From positions 13,693,127 through 13,757,126 of the forward strand of contig JAKSZU010000026.1 of the NCBI GenBank assembly GCA_026018925.1: a stretch of DNA of 64,000 nucleotides. The letters run 5' to 3'. Position numbers and translations under genes: made by a program. This DNA comes from Tupaia tana (lineage: Eukaryota; Chordata; Mammalia; Scandentia; Tupaiidae). Shown here piece by piece: positions 9,632 through 18,870 of this stretch (its first letter is position 1; every line of letters begins with the position of its first letter). The notes under the pieces are model-generated. The model saw only the letters and a list, made by a program, of their open reading frames with translations. It had not been told where the DNA came from and made no database searches.

Positions 9632-9857
9632 TGAGCCTTGCTTTATAAAATAAATTTCCCCCATAAAGTGGGAGTGGTTCTGGCCCTAACTGTCCCAGGG
9701 CCAGGAGGATTCCACAGTGTATCTGGACTTCGCAAACGGCTGAGCGAGGCAGGTATGTGCGCTATCATCCACAAAGCGGTTTCACAATCTCACGTAAATA
9801 CAAATGGTTCAGGCGGAAATCCGAGGAACCAGCCGTCTGGAGATGGATGACCTGGGC
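9632..9857. other. Unannotated sequence
   Basis: No repeat or gene recognised between the SINE and the MER20 element. Confidence 0.35.
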
Positions 9858-10049
9858 CAGGCTTTCTCCACCTCGGCAGCAGTGCCTTGGGGTCTGTCCT
9901 GAGCATTGCATGATGTTCAGTGACATCCCTAACTCTCTCCACTAAATGCCAGTGACAGCCTCTAGCTGTGACAACCAAAAACACGTCCAAACACCGCCAG
10001 ATCCCCTAGGGTGGGTGGGGGTAAAACTGCTCCCAGTCGAGAACCGTTG
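9858..10049 (-). mobile_element. MER20 hAT-Charlie MITE
   Basis: In reverse orientation the sequence follows MER20: CTTTCTCCACCTCGGCA, TGTCCTGAGCATTGCATGATGTTCAG, CTCTCTCCACTAAATGCCAG, TAGCTGTGACAACCAAAAAC and CAGTCGAGAACCG. It is a non-autonomous DNA transposon fossil found across placental mammals. Confidence 0.88.
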
Positions 10050-10094
10050 TCCTAGGTTAGCAGCTTCTCTGTGACAGCAGAGACAGTCTGCGTC

Positions 10095-10285
10095 TTCGTC
10101 AACGTCCCCCGTGGTAGTGACACATGGCTTTTCAGCATCTGAAACGTGGCCAGGGTGACCGAGGAAACCAATTTTTGATTTTAATGATAAATTTGTAATT
10201 TTAATAAAATTACAATTTTTATTCATTTGTACTTTTAAAAGCCCATAGATGGCTAGTGGCCACTATATTGGGCAGCGCGGTTCTA
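10095..10285 (+). mobile_element. Decayed hAT-type DNA transposon
   Basis: GGCTAGTGGCCACTATATTGGGCAGCGCGG is the common ending of a Charlie-type MITE ('tagtggctaccatattggacagcgcag'). The AT-rich stretch before it (AATAAAATTACAATTTTTATTC) fits the interior. The exact subfamily and left end are uncertain. Confidence 0.6.
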
Positions 10286-11154
10286 AATAATATAATTTGA
10301 GCTTCTTCTGCCGCTCCTGGTGCTGCCTGTGTGCTCGTGCGGTGAGGACCTGGGACCTCTTTTGTGAAGTGGCAGCTGAGGAGACTCCGGCGCTTGCCAA
10401 GGCCGACGAAAAGCCCAAGGAAGTTGTTGAGACTGAGAACAACGATCATCTTAATTTGAAGGTGGCGGGGCGGGAAGGTTCTGGGGTGCAGTTTAAGATG
10501 AAGTGGAGTACACCACTTAGTAAACTAATGAAAGCCTATTGTGAAGGCGGCCGATCAACGAAACAGACACACCTACACAGCTGGAAATGTGGATGAGTTC
10601 CAACAACAGACAGGAGGTGTCTACTAAACAGGGCACCTGCTACTTTACTCCAGAACTCTGTTCTGACAGACCAAGAATACATTCTCAATTAGAAAACCGC
10701 AATTTGGTTTCACCATATCTGACTACTGCAGTATAGTCTTCTCTATGCTTTCATTTTCCCTTCCCCTTTCCTTTACTGTACATACAGTAACTGGTGTATG
10801 TGCACAAGCATATTGCATTTTTTTTAACTAAATGGCCAATGGTATGTTTTGATTGACATCAAATGGAGATGGGATGAGGAAAAATACTGGTTCTGTGAAA
10901 ATACCCCCTTTCTCCACTAGTGGCCTGCTCGTTCAGCTCTTATCTTTATATTCCAGTAAGTTATTTTGCTCTCACTGTTTTAACAAAAAGAAAAAAAAAA
11001 AAACCAACAACATAAAAATCCTTGCATACTTTATTTGATTGGAGAATTTTAATGTTTTTCATTTATCATTGTAAAACCAAGGACAATTTTATAACTTTTT
11101 GTATGTAGCTGTTACATGTAGGGCAATCTGTCTTTAAGTAGGGGTAAATTACTC

Positions 11155-11346
11155 TTTTTTTAAAAAAGAATTTTTTATTTTATTTATTCATTCATTTATT
11201 TCAACTTGACCAGAGAGAGACACACAGGGAGAGAGAAAGAGAGAGAGGGTAAGTGAAAAAGCAAAACACTAGGTCTGGGACTCAAACCGTGGTAGGCCAC
11301 GTGGGAGTGTCCAGCACCTTAATCACCACGCCACCTGCTGATCTCT
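11155..11346 (-). mobile_element. tSINE-S inside the SUMO2 retrocopy
   Basis: T/A-rich tail, then TTGACCAGAGAGAGAC, a purine-rich (CT on the minus strand) stretch, AGGTCTGGGACTCAAACCG (B box complement) and CACGCCACCTGCTGATC. Flanks TAAATTACTCTT and TAAACTACTCTT form the TSD. On both sides the SUMO2 3' UTR resumes, so the SINE is younger than the retrocopy. Confidence 0.88.
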
Positions 11347-11452
11347 GGAGGTGGGCGGGGGGGTAAACTACTCTTAAAGAAAAGAGGAATCCTAGATAGT
11401 TTTCCCTTCAAGTCAAGCATCTTGTTGTTTAAATAAACTTGTTTTTTAAAAA

Positions 11453-11456
11453 AATA

Positions 11457-11488
<32 letters not shown>

Positions 11489-11503
11489 TACATACACACA
11501 TAC
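11453..11503. repeat. (CA)n microsatellite in the retrocopy tail
   Basis: A run of A leads into ACACACATACACAC and pure CA, then CATACATACACACATACAT. It sits exactly between the AATAAA-containing 3' end of the SUMO2 copy and its right TSD, so it most likely grew out of the poly(A) tail. Confidence 0.85.
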
Positions 11504-11519
11504 ATAATTTGAGGCCCAA

Positions 11520-11680
11520 ATAGTCATTTCACGGATATTTGTTGAGCACCTCTTAGGGGCCAACCAAGATGCCACACACTGGCTATCCAGGGAAAAAGGG
11601 TGGACATGGCTCTTGTCCTCAGCACACTTGTCGACACCAACAAGTATGCTAGATAAAGTGAGTGCTTTGAGCTTGTGTGC
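11520..11680 (-). repeat. L2 LINE 3'-end fragment
   Basis: ATATTTGTTGAGCACCTCTTAGGGGCCAACC followed by CACACACTGGCTATCCAGGG, then ATGGCTCTTGTCCTCAGCAC, matches the L2 3' end read in reverse ('tattgagcacctactatgtgcc ... ctgccctcatgg'). Confidence 0.6.
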
Positions 11681-11770
11681 CCAAAGGCACCTCCCTTGCA
11701 GGCTGTTACTTTGCCTAAAATGCTGCCATATGCATCCCATTGAATTGCAAGGTTTCCGAATGACAGATCC

Positions 11771-12040
11771 GAGGGCTAGCAGATGGCACCATGTTTACGT
11801 CGCTGCATTTCTACATGGCCAACCACGGTTTGAGTACTGGACCCAGTGGCTTGAAACTCATGCCGGGCATGTGTGCGTGCATGCCCAAGATTCCAGGAGG
11901 ACAATGGAGAGAAGGGACTGTGGTGTGGCCATTCCCCTGGGTGGTGATTTTTTACCTTCCCTCTCACTGTCTGTGTCTCTTTTTCCAGTGAGCGCATGTG
12001 CCCTAAGGCAAGAACCTCTTAAAAAAAAAAAAAAAGGAAA
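11771..12040 (+). mobile_element. tSINE-A
   Basis: The head is GGGCTAGCAGATGGCACCATG with B box CGGTTTGAGTACTGG, followed by a full body and CCCTAAGGCAAGAACCTCTT plus an A-tail. Possible TSD AATGACAGAT / AAAGACAGAT. This is an older copy. Confidence 0.88.
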
Positions 12041-12159
12041 AAAAAGAAAGACAGATATGGTACTGCAAGAGGAAAATGTATGAACGCCCACTGATGAATC
12101 GAGGTAGGTGTGTTAACATGATTAGCTACACCAGGAAAACCAATCCCCAAGAAATCCTT

Positions 12160-12385
12160 GGAGGCAGAGCCCTGTCTTGCTCAGTGTTATCATCACCTGA
12201 GCCTGCCACAGTGCCTGACCCAAGCAGGTGATCCAGAAGAGGTTCGAGGCACTCAGTTAAAGATGGCGAAGATGCTGAGAGCCATATTAAGCCAAGGACC
12301 ACTGCACGAGCTGACATTCTTGCTCAGCACAGTATCCCAGGGTCCGGCATAGAACATGTGCTTAATAAATATTTGTCCACTAATG
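12160..12385 (+). repeat. L2/MIR 3'-end fragments
   Basis: GCCTGCCACAGTGCCTGACC (12200s), and later GGTCCGGCATAGAACATGTGCTTAATAAATATTTG, both resemble the LINE2/MIR terminal motif. Two separate decayed pieces are likely. Confidence 0.5.
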
Positions 12386-12529
12386 AGTCCGGAGGAGGGG
12401 TCAAGAAGGGTCAAGACACTTGTCATTGTCTGGGAGATGTTGCTCACGTATAAAGACTACATGATTGGTCTAGATGGGAGAGTTTCTAAATGGAGCAGAT
12501 GGTTAATAATAACAACAGTAATTACATTA

Positions 12530-12912
12530 CTACTTGTATGAGCTGAACGGTGCACCCCCCAACCCATTGATTGAAGTCCTAACCCCCAGTACTGTGGAAA
12601 GTGTTCGTACCTGGAGACAAGGTGTTTGAAGAGGTAATTCAGTTAAAATGTGGTCATTAGGGTGAGCCCTAATCCAATATGACCAGTGTCCTTGCAAGAA
12701 GAGATTAGGACACAGACATGCACAGAGGATGTGAAGACAAAGAGGGCATGCAGTCATCTGTAACCCAAGGAGAGAGGCCGCAGAGAAACCAAAGCTTCGA
12801 CATCTTGATCTTGGACTTCTAGCCTCCAGAACAGCAAGGACATACATTTCCGCTGTGTAGACCCCCTAGTTTGTAGCATTTTGTTATGGCAGCCCTAGCC
12901 AACTAACACACT
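12530..12912 (+). mobile_element. MaLR-type solo LTR (MLT1/MST class)
   Basis: The sequence matches the MaLR LTR in order: GAGCTGAACGGTGCACCCCC, AAGTCCTAACCCCCAGTACT, GGTCATTAGGGTGAGCCC, CCAATATGACCAGTGTCCTT, CAGACATGCACAGAGG, CCTCCAGAACAGC and GTTATGGCAGCCCTAGCCAA. It is a regulatory remnant of an ancient endogenous retrovirus-like element with no coding part. No second LTR or internal region is adjacent, so it is solo. Confidence 0.88.
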
Positions 12913-12938
12913 GATGATCACTTCAAACATAGGCTCTG

Positions 12939-13123
12939 GGGTTGGCAGGTGGCATGGTGGTTAAGGTACTGGATGTTCACGGTTTGAGTCCCAGACCTGG
13001 CGGCTTGCCAGAAAGCTTTCTCACTTTCTTGCTCTGTCTGTCTCCCTCTGTGGTCAAATTAATAATAATAAATAAAATAATTATTTAAAAAACAAAACAG
13101 AACAACAACAAAATCACCAAAAC
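12939..13123 (+). mobile_element. tSINE-S
   Basis: GGTTGGCAGGTGGCATGGTGGTTAAGG, B box CGGTTTGAGTCCC, CT-rich stretch, TGTGGTCAAATTAATAATAATAAA and an A-rich tail. TSD AACATAGGCTCTG (12926-12938) versus AACATAGGTTCTG (13124-13136), one mismatch. Confidence 0.92.
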
Positions 13124-13189
13124 CAACATAGGTTCTGTGTTAAGAGCCCTGCATGCATTCTTTCATAATATCCAAGCCCTGGTGCCCTT

Positions 13190-13308
13190 AAGTCTATCCT
13201 CCACTCCTCAGTCAGAGTGATCCTTTCAGTGGATGGCAGGTCATCTGACTCCTCTTCTCAAACCCTGGTTTTCCATCCCACTCAAAGAATAAATCCAAGT
13301 CCTTATCA

Positions 13309-13356
<48 letters not shown>

Positions 13357-13870
13357 CAAAACAAAAAACAAAAACAAACAAAACAAACTCAAAACTAAAG
13401 AAACAAAACTCCCTGCACAAATGGGCCCCTGTTATCTAATTTCATCCTATTGCTCCAACCATGCGGGTCAAGTGTGTTCCCACCTCAAAGCTCTTGCACC
13501 TGCTGACCCCACTACCTGGAATGCGCTTCTCCCAAACGTCCCCTGGATTGTTTCCACGCTTTCTTAGGAGCTTTGCTCAAATATCACTTCATCAGTGAAG
13601 TCCTCCTCGAACACCAGAGATAAAGGGGTCACCAGGACCCCTACCCGACGAAAGGCTTTCTCAAGCCCCTCTGTCCTGACTCGTGTTTCTCCTTAACTTT
13701 CACCACTCTCTCTATATTACGAACGTACTTGTGCACCTGTCCAGGGTGTCTCTTCCACTAAAATAAGCTCCAGGAGGGCAAAGACTTTTATTGACTGTTA
13801 CCTCTTCAGCTCCTAGAACAGCGGCTGGCACACAATAAGAACTCAATAAATATTTCCTGAATGAACGAAT
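13190..13870 (+). repeat. L2 LINE 3' end, long fragment
   Basis: Consensus landmarks appear in order: CCCTGGTTTTCCATCCCAC, AAAGCTCTTGCACCTGC, CTACCTGGAATGCGCTTCTCC, AGCTTTGCTCAAATATCAC, TCCAGGAGGGCAAAGAC, GCGGCTGGCACACAATAAGAAC and TCAATAAATATTTCCTGAATGAA. A CA microsatellite interrupts it. It is the longest L2 piece in the window. Confidence 0.9.
13309..13353. repeat. (CA)n microsatellite inside L2
   Basis: About 21 pure CA units are followed by A-rich AAAACAAAACAAAAAAC. The A-rich 3' flank suggests growth from an A-rich insertion rather than from L2 itself. Confidence 0.9.
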
Positions 13871-13985
13871 CACACCTCTGTTTGCAAATGTTATTAGTGT
13901 CCTCCCTTTACGGGTCAGTGAAGGTAACACATGTCCAAGATCAGAGCGCAAGTGAGAGCTGGTGGTGGGATCTGAGCCCAGTTCT
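13871..13985 (-). repeat. MIR fragment
   Basis: TCCCTTTACGGGTCAGTGAAGG, then CATGTCCAAGATCAGAGCGCAAGTGAGAGC and GATCTGAGCCCAG, match the reverse MIR core and head. It abuts the L2. Confidence 0.6.
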
Positions 13986-14359
13986 TTTTTGCCTCAAATT
14001 TCCAGTCTCTTAAACACAAGGAGGGACTCAGAGAACTCTGCAGTGGGAAGGTAGGGAGGGTCTCCCCAGAGCTCAGAGTGCATGCACATTCTCGTTTTTC
14101 TATCTAGTGCCTTCACTCTCATCACATGGACAGGCTGAATATGCCTCATGACTTGACTTCAGGAAGAAGAAAGGTAAGGGTCCCTGGGAATTAGCATCCT
14201 CCAGCTGAGGTCATGGATTCAGCCCTGATCTGGGGACGGGTTAGGGAGACCCAGATGCAGGTCCTGGCTTTATGACATTCTTTGGGTATGATTCAGAGGA
14301 AGCTCCACTACTGCTAGGAGATCCAGTTTCCCGACGTCATAGGCTGTGGTGTGGGTAAC
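13986..14359. other. Unannotated unique sequence
   Basis: No repeat or gene recognised. Confidence 0.35.
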
Positions 14360-14370
14360 AAGAACATTTG

Positions 14371-14616
14371 TGGGGCCAGCAGTTAGCGTAATGGCTATGT
14401 CGCTAGACTCCCATGTAGCTGACCGCAGTTCGAGTCTCGGACCCAGTGGTTTAAACTCACACCGTACGCGTGTGCATGCGTGCCCAGGATCCCGAGAGGA
14501 GAAGGGAGAAGAAGGGATTGTGGCGTGGCCATCCCCCCTGGGGGTGATTTCTAGCTTTCTGTCTCTCTGTCTTTCTGGCAAGCGCATGTGCCTTATAGTA
14601 AAAATCTCTCAAAAAA
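14371..14616 (+). mobile_element. tSINE-A
   Basis: The head TGGGGCCAGCAGTTAGCGTAATGG is young-type, with B box CAGTTCGAGTCTCGG. TSD AAGAACATTTG (14360-14370) versus AAGAACGTTTG (14617-14627). Confidence 0.93.
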
Positions 14617-14705
14617 AAGAACGTTTGGGAAAGGGAAAATCTGAAACCTGTAAGAAGCCATGCACACATAAGGTGTGTTACTTCTCAAGTGATGGAGTTT
14701 AAATA

Positions 14706-14795
14706 TTTGTCTCTCCTTCTCTCGTCTCTCTGGTGAGAGCACACACCCTATAGCAAAAATCTCTCTTAAAAAATAAATAAAAACCATTAAATAAA
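14706..14795 (+). mobile_element. tSINE-A 3' fragment (5'-truncated)
   Basis: Only the CT-rich part, GGTGAGAGCACACACCCTATAGCAAAAATCTCTC and the A-rich tail remain. The head and body are absent, consistent with truncated reverse transcription. Confidence 0.75.
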
Positions 14796-14924
14796 AAAGT
14801 AACTACCATATCATCAGTGTTCTAGATCTTTCATGACAATTGGATAATGGAGAGTGGATGCACCATGATGAAATGGAAAACAAACATACAAACAAAACAC
14901 AGTAACACACAGGCCCCAAAGAGA

Positions 14925-15045
14925 CTTGGGCCTGATCCTGGTTTTGTTGCAAACTGACTGTGGGTCCTTGGTCAAGTTTTCCTCCTTCTCTGAGCCTGAA
15001 CTGCACGATGTTAACGTCAACCTCTGAATCATTTATGAAAATCAT
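14925..15045 (+). repeat. MIR SINE
   Basis: CTTGGGCCTGATCCTGGTTTTG, GCAAACTGACTGTGGGTCCTTGG and CTCTGAGCCTGAACTGCACG follow the MIR head-to-core order. Confidence 0.65.
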
Positions 15046-15054
15046 CTGTGAGAA

Positions 15055-15190
15055 GCCCATTAAGCGCTAGGTGTTTCACTGGTCTTCTCACTTAATCCAT
15101 ACAATGACTCTTCCAGGGTGAGCTGGTAACTTGAGACTCAGACAAGGGAAGTGACTGCCTCAAGGTCAGAGAGTTGGAATCCGAACCAAG
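15055..15190 (-). repeat. MIR SINE
   Basis: AAGCGCTAGGTGTTTCACTGG, CTTAATCCATACAATGACTC, AACTTGAGACTCAGACAAGG and TCAGAGAGTTGGAATCCG are the reverse MIR series, placed tail to tail with the preceding plus-strand MIR. Confidence 0.7.
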
Positions 15191-15430
15191 AGCTCCAAGC
15201 ATATTCCAGGGTTCTAGGGCCCCTTCCAGCTCCAAGAGTCTCTGGAGGAGCTCCAGTGTGTCCGCGGCTGAGAGGTCAGACTTGCACATTCCTCTTCCTC
15301 CCCTTCGGGGCCCATGGAAAATCTTCTTGGTGAGGGTAGAGAGAGGATGGCAGCTTCCCTTTCACTCTGTCCAGGTTGGGCTGAGAAGAGATAAACAGGA
15401 CCTGAAAAAGAGCCCTGGATAATTAACAGT
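15191..15430. other. Unannotated sequence
   Basis: Several overlapping open frames on both strands lie here (for example 15174-15422 and 15214-15456). Their mutual overlap and lack of domains make them poor gene candidates. Confidence 0.35.
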
Positions 15431-15700
15431 GCCCAAAGCAGACCTCCTTTCCTCATCCGATGGGTGGTGGGAATTGTTAATTATTTTCTTTATAAAAATA
15501 ATTACTCCCAATCAAGGCAGGAGCTCTTCAGAATTACAGCTCATTAGCTACGCATGCCTCTTTGGTTCCATAAAAAGGTCACATGGTGCTGATGAACATC
15601 ACAGGCCCCTGGAATCAGCATTAGGGATAAATGGAGTCTGCGTTCCCAGGCGATTACCAGCAGCCCGTGGACTTGACTTCTGTAATTACTGATGGAGAAG
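15431..15700. other. Repeat-free AT-box-rich stretch, possible conserved non-coding element
   Basis: No repeat is recognisable. It has a dense set of homeodomain-like cores (GTTAATTATTT, AATAATTACTCCC, CAATCAAGG, CTCATTAGC, GTAATTACTG). Function is inferred only from motif density and repeat absence. Confidence 0.3.
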
Positions 15701-16088
15701 TAGGGCGTGTCTGTGTGTGAGTCTGGGCAGAGGGCAGCAGTGACAAAGGTCTGGGAGTTCCAAAGTCTGGCTCACAGCACGGTCTGCCCTTTCTTCTTCT
15801 GGAACGGAGGCATTTTCATCAAAGATGCAGCTAAAGGTTAAGTCAGACGGAATAAGCCATCAGATGCCGGAAGTGGGGAAGGGCGGGAGATGGGTCTTCT
15901 TTGGAAAGTGTGTCAATGTGGGAAGATTCCTGAATAGGGGTTCGGGAGTCTTTGGAAAGTCCTGAGCTTGCAGGCAGGTCTGGGGGCAAATCCAGTTCTG
16001 TAACAACTGCAGCAACTTCGGGTATGTCCACCTAGCAGTCCCAAATTCCTACGTCCTGGTAGCCTCGTCTCGCGATGGTACGGACAAT
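15701..16088. other. Unannotated unique sequence
   Basis: No repeat or gene is recognised. It contains a local duplication of the word TCTTTGGAAAGT near 15898 and 15949. Confidence 0.35.
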
Positions 16089-16300
16089 GAGAGTTATGTG
16101 TATCTACTATGGGTCAGATCCTGTTGCAAGCATTTCCTCTGTATCGATTGGATCGTTGTGAGCAATCCGGTGAGGAAAGGACGAGTTTCATCCCCATTTC
16201 ACAGATGAAGAAACTGAGGCACTGCAGCAAGGTCATTAACTCACCCAAGATCACACAATGGCAGAGCTCCTGAGTTTGGGATCCAAATCCAGACATTCTG
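16089..16300 (-). repeat. MIR SINE
   Basis: Well preserved reverse MIR: TATGGGTCAGATCCTGTTGC, TCATCCCCATTTCACAGATG, AAGAAACTGAGGCACTGC, AACTCACCCAAGATCACAC and AATGGCAGAGCTCCTG. Confidence 0.9.
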
Positions 16301-16365
16301 GTTTATGTTTTTGTTTTTTTTTTTTCCTTCATGGGGGCAAAGAGAGTCAGACATAGAATTTTTTG

Positions 16366-16612
16366 TTTTGCTGTAGGGCGTGTGTACTTTCCAGAGAAGG
16401 AAAGAGAACAAGAGAGAGAAAGTGAGAAATCACCACCTGGGGAGGGAGGCTATGGCCATGCCACAATCTCTTCTTTTCCATTCTCCTCTCGGGATTTTGG
16501 GCATGCACATACATGCACTTAGCATGTTTTTCAAGCTGCCAGGTCCAAGACTGTACAGGCAGCGATATGGAATCCAGGACTTTAATCTCCATGTCACTGG
16601 CTGGCTCCAAAA
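16366..16612 (-). mobile_element. tSINE-A (older copy)
   Basis: Terminus TTTTGCTGTAGGGCGTGTG, the body with CACCACCTGGGGAGGGAGGC in place of the hairpin, and a damaged head in which the B-box region (CCAGGTCCAAGACTG) has lost the GAACC core. Confidence 0.82.
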
Positions 16613-16734
16613 GGGCTTCTATTCTAGGGGATGGAAAATAGCCCAGATGGAAAATAGCCACCCTAGTGTCAGGAGTCCAGGGAATGCCCCAGTAATGGGT
16701 TGTCAGAGGCACTGGGAGAAGCCCAGGACATAGC

Positions 16735-16736
16735 TG

Positions 16737-16767
<31 letters not shown>
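16735..16767. repeat. (GT)n microsatellite
   Basis: TGTGTGCG followed by pure GT of about 11 units. No flanking retroposon tail is obvious. Confidence 0.88.
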
Positions 16768-16892
16768 AGCTCATTATTCTCTATACTTTTTCCTTCCTTC
16801 CCCGTGTCCTCGCTCCCTCTCTCCTTACAATTATGATTTCTGGTTTACATATATTCAATACATGTCTTTATGGGCTACAGTATATACACATA

Positions 16893-17155
16893 TTTTTTTT
16901 TAGTTGCCAGAGGGTACATGTGCTCACCAGAGAGATAAAGAGGCAGAGAGAGAGAGAGGGGGGGGTGGGGGAAGGGAGACAGCATCTCTAACGGGGCATG
17001 GTCATGTTGCAGTCCATGTTCCTCCATTTCTCTAGCCCATCAGGTTCTGGCCATGTATGCACATGTGCCTAAAGTGTTGTTCTACCAGCGTCAGATCTCG
17101 AAATGCAGTTGACCATGTGGGATCTGATCCCCTAACTACTAGGTGATGGGACCAG
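16893..17155 (-). mobile_element. tSINE-A (old, divergent)
   Basis: TTTTTTTTAGTTGCCAGAGGGTACATGTGCTCACCAG, a G-rich expansion (GAGAGGGGGGGGTGGGGG), ATGGTCATGTTGCAGTCC and a decayed head (TCTCGAAATGCAGTTGACC). It lies head to tail with the next copy. Confidence 0.75.
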
Positions 17156-17157
17156 AC

Positions 17158-17417
17158 CTATCATTTTTTCTTTAGGTTGTTGCCATAAGGTGCATGTACT
17201 CGCCAGAGAGATAGAGAGACATAGAGAGAGAAAATAAGAAATCACCCCCCCCCAGAGAGGGGGGGTGACCAGGCTGCAATCCCTTCTACTCCATTCTCCT
17301 CTTGGGATTCTGGGTACACATGCACACATGCCCAGCGTGTTTCAAGCCACTGGGTTCAGGACTCGAACCACAATGGTCCATGTGGGAGTCCAGTGCTTTA
17401 ACCACCTGCTGGTCTCT
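17158..17417 (-). mobile_element. tSINE-A
   Basis: TTGTTGCCATAAGGTGCATGTACTCGCC, an enlarged hairpin (C-run, AGAGAG, G-run at about 17245-17267), B box complement GGACTCGAACC and head end CACCTGCTGGTC. The C/G runs differ in length from other copies. Confidence 0.87.
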
Positions 17418-17490
17418 ATGGTATGGGTTTTTTTTAAAAACATGTAGATAGTGTATAATAATCAAATCAAGGACATACTCATTTCATCTT

Positions 17491-17747
17491 TTTTCTTTCC
17501 CCAGAGAGATTTTTGTTATAGGGCATGTGCACTCACCAGAGAGACAGTGACAGAAAGTGAGAAATCACCTCCTCAGGGGGGTTGGCCACGTCGCAATCCC
17601 TTCTCCTCCAGCCTCCTCTTGGGATTGTGGGGACACACACACATATAGATACCCAGTGTGAGTTTGAAGCCACCAGGTCTAGGATTCAATCCATGGTCGG
17701 CCATGTTGGAGTCCAGAGAAGTAACCATTATACCATATACTGGTCCC
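17491..17747 (-). mobile_element. tSINE-A
   Basis: Flanked by an 11-bp perfect TSD (CATTTCATCTT) at 17480-17490 and 17748-17758. The hairpin is decayed and the B-box region reads GGATTCAATCC (complement). Confidence 0.92.
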
Positions 17748-17758
17748 CATTTCATCTT

Positions 17759-18044
17759 CTTTAATATTGAATGTGACATTATGTTGTGCACATTTGGTAA
17801 TATAATAGTTCTAATAGGTTTTCTTTTTTAAAAATGTATTAAATGGTCCAAGTTATTTACTCTGCTCTGGGGTACCATCCCACAACCCCTTCCCTTTATA
17901 TACATGCATTCTTGTGCCCATTAAAAATTTTCTCATGCACACGCAGCGCCTGGTAGCAACCACTCCATGAGGCCCATGCTCTCGAGGCCTTCAGTCCCCA
18001 CTGTAGTGTGGGCACTGCTGCTGTTTGCCGTTTCTTGGTTCGGG
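17759..18044. other. Unannotated sequence
   Basis: No repeat recognised. A rather AT-rich start passes into the pyrimidine tract. Confidence 0.35.
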
Positions 18045-18405
18045 CCCCCCTGTCTCCCACCATCTGTCCCCCTCCCTGTCTTCCCAGCCTCCTCTTTCTG
18101 TCTAACTCTCCCTCCCTTTTCTCTAAAGCTGTCCTCTGTCTCTCCAGCTCCTTCCTTCCCTACCATGGCTCTCACGATGACACTCTCACAGCCCTGCATC
18201 TTGGGCTCTCTGTCTCATTCTGCACTTGCTATTCTTCCATTTCTTCTCTCACCTCCCTCTCCCCTCCCTCTCCCCTCCTTTCTTCTCTTCCCCTTTCTCC
18301 ATCCTGCATCCAGCCCTTCTCTGGCTCTCGCCTCCTTCCCCTTATCTTCCATCACCTCCTCCTCCCCCCCTCTCTGCCATTTGCTGCTGTTTGTGAGGCT
18401 GCCAG
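18045..18405. repeat. Long pyrimidine-rich tract
   Basis: The plus strand is dominated by C and T with few purines (blocks such as CCCTCTCCCCTCCTTTCTTC). Open frames of 159 and 194 residues in two frames of the same strand are a consequence of this bias, giving mainly Ser, Leu and Pro. Confidence 0.85.
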
Positions 18406-18690
18406 TGTCCTTGGTGGGCGGCACATCACACACATCAGAGGTCTGAATCAAATCAAACGGCAACTGAATTACACTAATAAACCAATTAAATGCCATTCAG
18501 AAAGTAATCTCCATAGCATCCCTCATAGTTATTGCAAATCTTGTTTCTCTGCTCAGTTCCCTCCCCATCTTTCCCTTCTCTCTCTCCTCTGACTCGCCTC
18601 TCTTTCTTCTCTATCCTCTGTCCCTTTCCCCATCAGCCCCCCCCCCCAGGCCTTGCTCAGAGCTCTCTTTAGCTCACTGACCCCATGCAC
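18406..18690. other. Unannotated sequence with AT-rich cores
   Basis: Includes CAAATCAAACGGCAACTG and AATAAACCAATTAAATGCC, then returns to CT-rich sequence with a C-run (18638-18648). No repeat or gene recognised. Confidence 0.35.
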
Positions 18691-18691
18691 C

Positions 18692-18870
18692 CATTAACTG
18701 AGTACATTTCCGTGCCTCGGTTTCCCCGTTTGGATGGGGAGTAATATTACTGCCTCTCATGGAATTATTATGAGGACCAAATAAGCCTTAGGGATAAAGG
18801 TTTATAGGATTCCTGGGTCACCATGAGCAATCAATGAAGAGTAGCCGCTGTTACTATTATTGTTCTCGTC
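18692..18870 (+). repeat. MIR SINE
   Basis: CCGTGCCTCGGTTTCCCCGTTTGGATGGGGAGTAATATTACTGCCTCTCATGG in order, then TTATTATGAGGACCAAATAAG, is the MIR core and 3' half. Confidence 0.82.

Larger units (their letters stand above)
10302..11503 (+). pseudogene. SUMO2: SUMO2 processed pseudogene (retrocopy)
   Basis: SUMO2 encodes a small ubiquitin-like modifier that is conjugated to lysines of mainly nuclear proteins. This copy is intronless and starts with what looks like 5' UTR. The coding remnant spans about 10402-10627: ADEKPKE, ENNDH, NLKVAG and [12 protein letters not shown] are readable, and the end reads QQQTGGVY then TAA. The N-terminal ADEKPKE and the GVY end favour SUMO2 over SUMO3. It is dead: the start ATG is AAG, and two internal deletions remove the beta-strand region after AYCE and part of the EDEDTIDV region, with an in-frame TGA between them. 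A long 3' UTR follows, with AATAAA at about 11430. The tail has become a CA microsatellite. A 10-bp TSD (ATAATTTGAG) sits at 10292-10301 and 11504-11513. A tSINE-S interrupts the 3' UTR. Confidence 0.93.

Noticed and set aside
10402..10627. A functional SUMO2-like gene
   Set aside because: No start codon, an internal stop and two deletions in the ubiquitin-like domain.
12530..12912. A provirus bounded by the LTRs at 12530, 31441 and 50037
   Set aside because: The LTRs are tens of kilobases apart, in mixed orientation, different in sequence, and no gag or pol-like sequence lies between them.
18008..18592. 194-residue open frame rich in Ser, Leu and Pro
   Set aside because: It follows from the pyrimidine bias of the tract; a second frame on the same strand is also open.
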